A DNA stretch of 64,000 nucleotides, taken from positions 156,351,043-156,415,042 of the forward strand of contig CP136069.1 of assembly GCA_032622095.1 (NCBI GenBank), written 5' to 3'. The notes below the pieces were generated by a model, which saw only the letters and a program-made list of their open reading frames with translations, was not told the DNA's origin and searched no databases. Numbering within the stretch: the first letter of the stretch is position 1; each line of letters opens with the position of its first letter. The stretch is from Siphonodentalium dalli (Eukaryota; Mollusca; Scaphopoda; Gadilida; Siphonodentaliidae). Both the position numbers and the translations under genes were made by a program. Positions 61,801-64,000 of this stretch are shown piece by piece.

Positions 61801-62071
61801 AATAAAGATATATATACTTCACAGTTGTTTTTTTTAGCTGATTTGGCATCCATAAATGATCTACCCGACGAAAGTGCCTGGTTTCGTGTGTTCATATACA
61901 CAACTTTACTTTTCCATATATAGAGCCAAGTCTCAAGACGACACAACTCACCTTTGGTGTTCCTACTCCAAACTGCACATTCCCAAGCATCTGATACAAG
62001 CTGAAATTCTCAACAGTGACGAATAGTGAACACACCAACACCAAACCACCGAGAACCTGGTACATTTTCAT
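52866..62071 (-). CDS. Secreted cysteine-rich protein, four exons, unknown family
   Basis: Exons 62071-61952 (1a), 59730-59538, 55929-55751 and 53045-52866 (TGA), giving 223 aa. Phases are 0, 1 and 0; donors are GTGAGT, GTGAGT and GTATGT, and acceptors follow TTTCAG, GTTTAG and TTTGCAG. Exon 1a encodes a clear signal peptide (MKMYQVLGGLVLVCSLFVTV). The mature part has 15 cysteines. Residues 45-112 and 167-222 share the order C-x5/6-C-x19/25-C-x-C-x4/5-C-x20/26-C, and a partial module with CNC at 136-138 and C162 lies between. The odd number suggests an unpaired or intermolecular cysteine. NYT at 159-161 is a possible N-glycosylation site. The protein is probably extracellular and disulphide-rich. 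I do not recognise the domain; the exon chain rests on splice signals and phase only. Confidence 0.75.
53046..54240. other. Intron 3 of the cysteine-rich gene, 5' part on plus strand
   Basis: A/T-rich intron sequence. Plus-strand frames at 53335-53864 have no supporting features. Confidence 0.5.
54240..55060. repeat. A/T-rich block of self-complementary AGAAAA/TTTTCT words
   Basis: About 800 bp packed with words such as TTTCTTAATATAAGAAA and TTTTTCTAGAAAAA, many self-complementary. A 28-nt direct repeat (CTCATATTTTCTTAATATAA..) occurs at 54429 and 54480. It ends with a strong foldback (54859-55031). Lies in intron 3 of the cysteine-rich gene. Confidence 0.75.
54859..55031. repeat. Foldback, ~75-nt arms
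   Basis: Left arm begins CTTACCAAGTAAATTTAG and includes TTCTCATAATTAGAAAATTA; right arm is the reverse complement with few mismatches, ending TTTTACCTGGTAAG. The loop is near 54935-54945. Confidence 0.8.
55061..55750. other. Intron 3 of the cysteine-rich gene, remainder
   Basis: No repeat or gene recognised beyond intron sequence. A 105-codon plus-strand frame (55616-55933) is the antisense shadow of exon 3. Confidence 0.55.
55930..56527. other. Intron 2 of the cysteine-rich gene, first part
   Basis: GA microsatellite at 55974-55988. 56340-56450 is an inverted, diverged relative of array segment 5245-5400 (CTACATCTTTTACCGGACTC). No gene seen. Confidence 0.6.
56528..56884. mobile_element. 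MITE-5, full copy
   Basis: 357 bp with TTAA at 56528-56531 and 56881-56884 and roughly 60-nt imperfect inverted ends (left GTACACTAAATCCGGCCATT; right ATGGCCAGAATTATTGTACA). No coding frame. A third TTAA-flanked family in this window. Confidence 0.85.
56885..58900. other. Intron 2 of the cysteine-rich gene, middle part
   Basis: Contains poly-G element sequence (57240-57560, G-run near 57511-57523), repeated ACACATT / AATGTGT words (57578-57720), and two opposed G/C-run blocks (GCATTTATCAGGGG near 58217 and CCCCCCCTGCATTTATTGTG near 58764) with GGCACGTATGGC / GCATACGTGCCGG near them, which look like ends of a foldback element. 58510-58540 has an AATGGCTGCC..GGCCATCTTAGATTTC block like those in the LIR. 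No exon supported. Confidence 0.55.
58936..59330 (+). mobile_element. MITE-1, full copy inserted into a poly-G element
   Basis: TTAA at 58936-58939 and 59327-59330. The flanks AACAGTTGGAAAG and GGAACCAGTTGGAAAG belong to the poly-G dispersed element, so this is a nested insertion. It has lost one of the two GGCCGGTTTT blocks and has TTAATTAACACA after the first hairpin. It lies in intron 2 of the cysteine-rich gene. Confidence 0.92.
59331..59537. repeat. Right part of the poly-G element
   Basis: GGAACCAGTTGGAAAG, a short G-run, AGTTGGAAATTTC and CATGCACGTCACGTCCCTGC continue the element interrupted by MITE-1. It ends about 55 nt from the exon 2 donor. Confidence 0.65.
59862..60155. mobile_element. 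MITE-7, foldback with ~85-nt arms
   Basis: Left end ATAAGCGAGAT then CGCAGCCATATTGGATTCAT; right end is the inverted ATCCAATATGGCTGCG then ATCTCGCTTAT. The arms also share GTGCTACAGGTCA. The centre repeats TTCCATATATGGAA and TGAATATTCA. It lies between exons 1b and 2 of the cysteine-rich gene. Single copy in the window. Confidence 0.8.
60341..60439 (-). CDS. Alternative first exon (1b) of the cysteine-rich gene
   Basis: ATG at 60439 opens 33 codons encoding a second signal-peptide-like N-terminus (MSRRELYGVVWIFCLLCVQS, then FPPPEQIFKELPL) and ends CTA|GTGAGT in phase 0, the same phase as exon 1a. Joined to the exon at 59730 it gives a 216-aa isoform with the same cysteine region. GATATATAACC about 35 nt upstream on the minus strand is TATA-like, so 1b may have its own promoter. 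The alternative is a chance frame, but the hydrophobic core, the canonical donor and the right phase together argue against it. Confidence 0.65.
60440..61140. other. Sequence between first exons 1b and 1a
   Basis: Presumed promoter of exon 1b near 60440-60500 on the minus strand; otherwise nothing recognised. Confidence 0.5.
61141..61306. repeat. Near-perfect hairpin, 80-nt arms, 5-nt loop
   Basis: Left arm ATATAAGGATTAACTGTCAT...GTAAAACC (61141-61220), loop CGAAT, right arm 61226-61306. Few mismatches over 80 nt. It lies in the intron downstream of exon 1a, so any transcript from 1a would contain it. It could be a young foldback transposon or a hairpin-RNA source. Confidence 0.88.
61307..61951. 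other. Intron sequence after exon 1a
   Basis: No gene or repeat recognised. Confidence 0.5.
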
Positions 62072-63041
62072 ATACGTCAAAAAACCGTCGCAGAAAGAAT
62101 CACAGAACCGTCACAGTGGGTTTATAAGAACCGGTGCTCAAGTATATCAAAGAACCGTCGCAACAAACTTTTGATATCTATCTTTACACCTGGTCAAGTG
62201 GGTTTGATGAGATTAGATCCGCACCAGCTTTATAAGGACTTTTGTCATCGCGGCTGAGTGGTCGTGGAGTGGTCGTAAAGCTTTGTTCGGCCTCTCTCGC
62301 GTCGTGAGTCACATTGTTTATAGAGAAATTCGATCAGAATAATTATGTGACGTTAATTACTCTCCCGAATCGACTCATTATTGGTGGGTTTGTAATAGCC
62401 GTGAAGCGTGTCTAATTATTATGGTTAACATAGATTAGGCACGATACTTCGCGAGATGCGGGGGCGTGGCCACAAACAAGAGTCTTCAGCTCGTGCTGTG
62501 GTTGTAAAACCACTTCATGTGATTAATATATTTGCCATGACAATCCCGGGGCCACCCACCTCAAACCACTCACTTAAAAAAAAAATATATATTTGCCAGG
62601 TCAGAATCCACATGTTTCTTCAAAATGGTTTGTTGTAGGAGTTTCCTCGTTTCAATCCCACTTTTTCTACCGTAATTCGACGAAAGAAAATTGTGAACTA
62701 CAAAGGTCCATTCAAAAAAATATTAAGTGGCTCGATTTAGTGTAACAAAAGATTACTCATTCGTCTCGAAAAAAATAAAACACGACACAAAACATGTAAA
62801 CAGAGAGGGCGAATCATGCGTTAATAATCAAGCAAATGAGGAATACAGAGTCATAGATTCACCTCTGGTCAAGTGGTCCTGCCAATGTGCTATGATGCTG
62901 GTGGGTCCTGCTGAATTTATATGATGCTGTTTGGGCAAACTGACGCTGTTAAGAAAATTTATGTGAACATATCGCGGAAAATTGAAATGAAAATATTCAG
63001 GAAAAGCCATTAAAGATGCATAATCGGAATTAACGCTCGCA
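62072..63041. other. Upstream region of exon 1a and spacer
   Basis: Just upstream of the exon 1a start (minus strand) are three or four GACGGTTCT-type words (plus-strand AGAACCGTCGC, AGAACCGTCAC; 62083-62162) and TTATAAACC (about 62122-62130), a possible TATA box. 62875-62950 is an inverted, diverged relative of array segment 4173-4290. No gene seen. Confidence 0.5.
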
Positions 63042-63100
63042 AATTACTATTTCTTTGGCTCCGGGGGTAAACAATATTTGATTCGAGTCGAGGAACATAT
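63042..63100 (+). mobile_element. MITE-2 arm fragment
   Basis: About 55 nt matching the MITE-2 arm (ATTACTATTTCTTTGGCTCC, then ATTTGATTCGAGTCGAGGAA). No TTAA ends remain, so this is a relic. Confidence 0.7.
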
Positions 63101-63114
63101 GGAGGGTTATTAGG

Positions 63115-63666
63115 GTCACAATCCTAACTTCACATTTTAATTCTAACTTAACATTTTAATTCTTATATTTTAATTCTAACTTAACATTTTAATTCTAACT
63201 TAACATTTTAATTCTTATATTTTAATTCCCTTTACATTCTATTTACATTCTAGAAACATTCTATTAACTCTAACTTAATCTTTTAATTCTTACTTAATAT
63301 TTTAATTCCAACTTAACATTTTAATTTTTATATTTTAATTCTAACTTTACAGTTTAATTCTAACTTGATATTTTATATTTTAATTCCAACATTAGACCTT
63401 TTTGTAGTAGATTTTAAATATTAAAATAAAACTATTAAGTAAGAATTGAAATATAAAGTTAGAGTTACAATTAAAATATAAGAATTAAAATATTAAGTAA
63501 GAATTAAAATGTAAAGTTATAATTAAAATATCAAGTTAGAATTAAAATATAAGAATTAAAATGTTAAGTTAGAATTAAAATATTAAGTTAGAGCTAATAG
63601 AATGTTTCTAGAATTAAAATATAAGAATTTAAATGTTAAGTTAGAATTAAAATGTTAAGTTAGAAA
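63115..63666. repeat. Palindromic A/T satellite, ~550 bp
   Basis: Left half is degenerate ~20-nt copies of TTAATTCTAACTTAACATTT; right half is copies of its reverse complement. The centre is near 63395-63420. A non-repeat word is mirrored too (TCTAGAAACATTCTATTA near 63250 and TAATAGAATGTTTCTAGA near 63596), so the array as a whole was inverted and duplicated. Confidence 0.85.
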
Positions 63667-64000
63667 TAAATAAAAGGTCAGCTGACCACAGTGTCCGAAA
63701 ACGTGGCAAGTCGATGCCGCTTTGTTAAAGAAATTAAAAAAAATATTGAAATTTTTTAAGTCGAAAAGGGTTAATAGCTCCATGAAAAACTAATATTTCC
63801 GTCATCTATATACATGTTGCACATCTCTAATATGTGGGTAACAATACTCTGAAGTTTCAAATATCTACGATCAAAACTGTAGGAGGAGTTGATTACACCA
63901 TGAAGGTACCCTCAAACAGAAAATTATAAAAAATGTTGAAATTTTCTAAGTCGAAAAGGGTTAATAACTCCCTAAAAAAATATTTTTTCCGTCATCTATA
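63667..64000 (+). repeat. Dispersed repeat (copy 2), runs off the window
   Basis: Matches 36793-37118 (AAAAGGTCAGCTGACCACAG, CGTGGCAAGTCGATGCCGC, GTAGGAGGAGTTGATTACAC). Inside this copy, a block with AAGTCGAAAAGGGTTAATA occurs twice about 188 bp apart (63760 and 63948), so it starts a tandem array here. Confidence 0.75.

Noticed and set aside
1-64000. A piggyBac-type transposase gene
   Set aside because: No long frame with transposase features is present on either strand; only non-autonomous elements are visible.

Overview
The window is animal nuclear DNA: A/T-rich, intron-containing, and dominated by non-autonomous DNA transposons and satellite-like repeats. Two spliced protein genes can be read, both on the minus strand. 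One is a polypeptide GalNAc-transferase, which with its membrane anchor and lectin tail is a metazoan hallmark. The density of short inverted-repeat transposons and the compact intron-exon structure would suit a marine invertebrate, but the sequence alone does not let me name a phylum. There are no rRNA, tRNA, CRISPR or bacterial features.

Region 1 (1-32528) is a tandem array of ~8.5 kb units in the order A1-B1-A2-B2 (1-8510, 8511-17046, 17047-25550, 25551-32528, the last incomplete). A1 and A2 resemble each other more than they resemble B1 and B2, so the true repeat is a ~17.04 kb dimer. The units hold no credible gene. They are a patchwork of transposons: MITE-1, with TTAA-flanked 18-nt ends and two 69-nt hairpins; MITE-2, TTAA-flanked with long imperfect arms; MITE-3, with ~43-nt ends and one captured MITE-1 hairpin; a 22-nt triplicate; a ~28-nt minisatellite; and the left end of a large inverted-repeat element.

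Region 2 (31741-36657) is an intact 4.9 kb large inverted repeat (LIR). Its outer arms are nearly identical and its inner arms are diverged but retain matching peptide-like reading frames. It sits in the ~28-nt minisatellite. Each array unit carries a truncated copy of its left arm, so one array breakpoint lies inside this element.

Region 3 (36658-40096) is minisatellite, another dispersed repeat, MITE-4 and unremarkable spacer. Region 4 (40097-45724, minus) is a four-exon GALNT gene encoding 617 aa, complete from membrane anchor to ricin-type lectin domain. MITE-1 lies in intron 3, and MITE-4 and a poly-G element lie in intron 1.

Region 5 (45725-52865) is spacer with MITE-2, MITE-5 and MITE-6 copies and an inverted, diverged copy of part of the array unit. 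Region 6 (52866-62071, minus) is a second four-exon gene for a secreted 15-cysteine protein that I cannot name. It has two alternative signal-peptide first exons in the same splice phase, and its introns are full of foldback elements. Region 7 (62072-64000) is spacer, a fragment of MITE-2, a ~550 bp palindromic A/T satellite and a dispersed repeat running off the window.

The two genes look functionally unrelated except that both products enter the secretory pathway. The most unusual structures are the double-hairpin MITE and its spread into another element, the dimeric 17 kb array seeded by the large inverted repeat, the peptide-like conservation in that repeat, and the duplicated six-cysteine module with alternative signal peptides.
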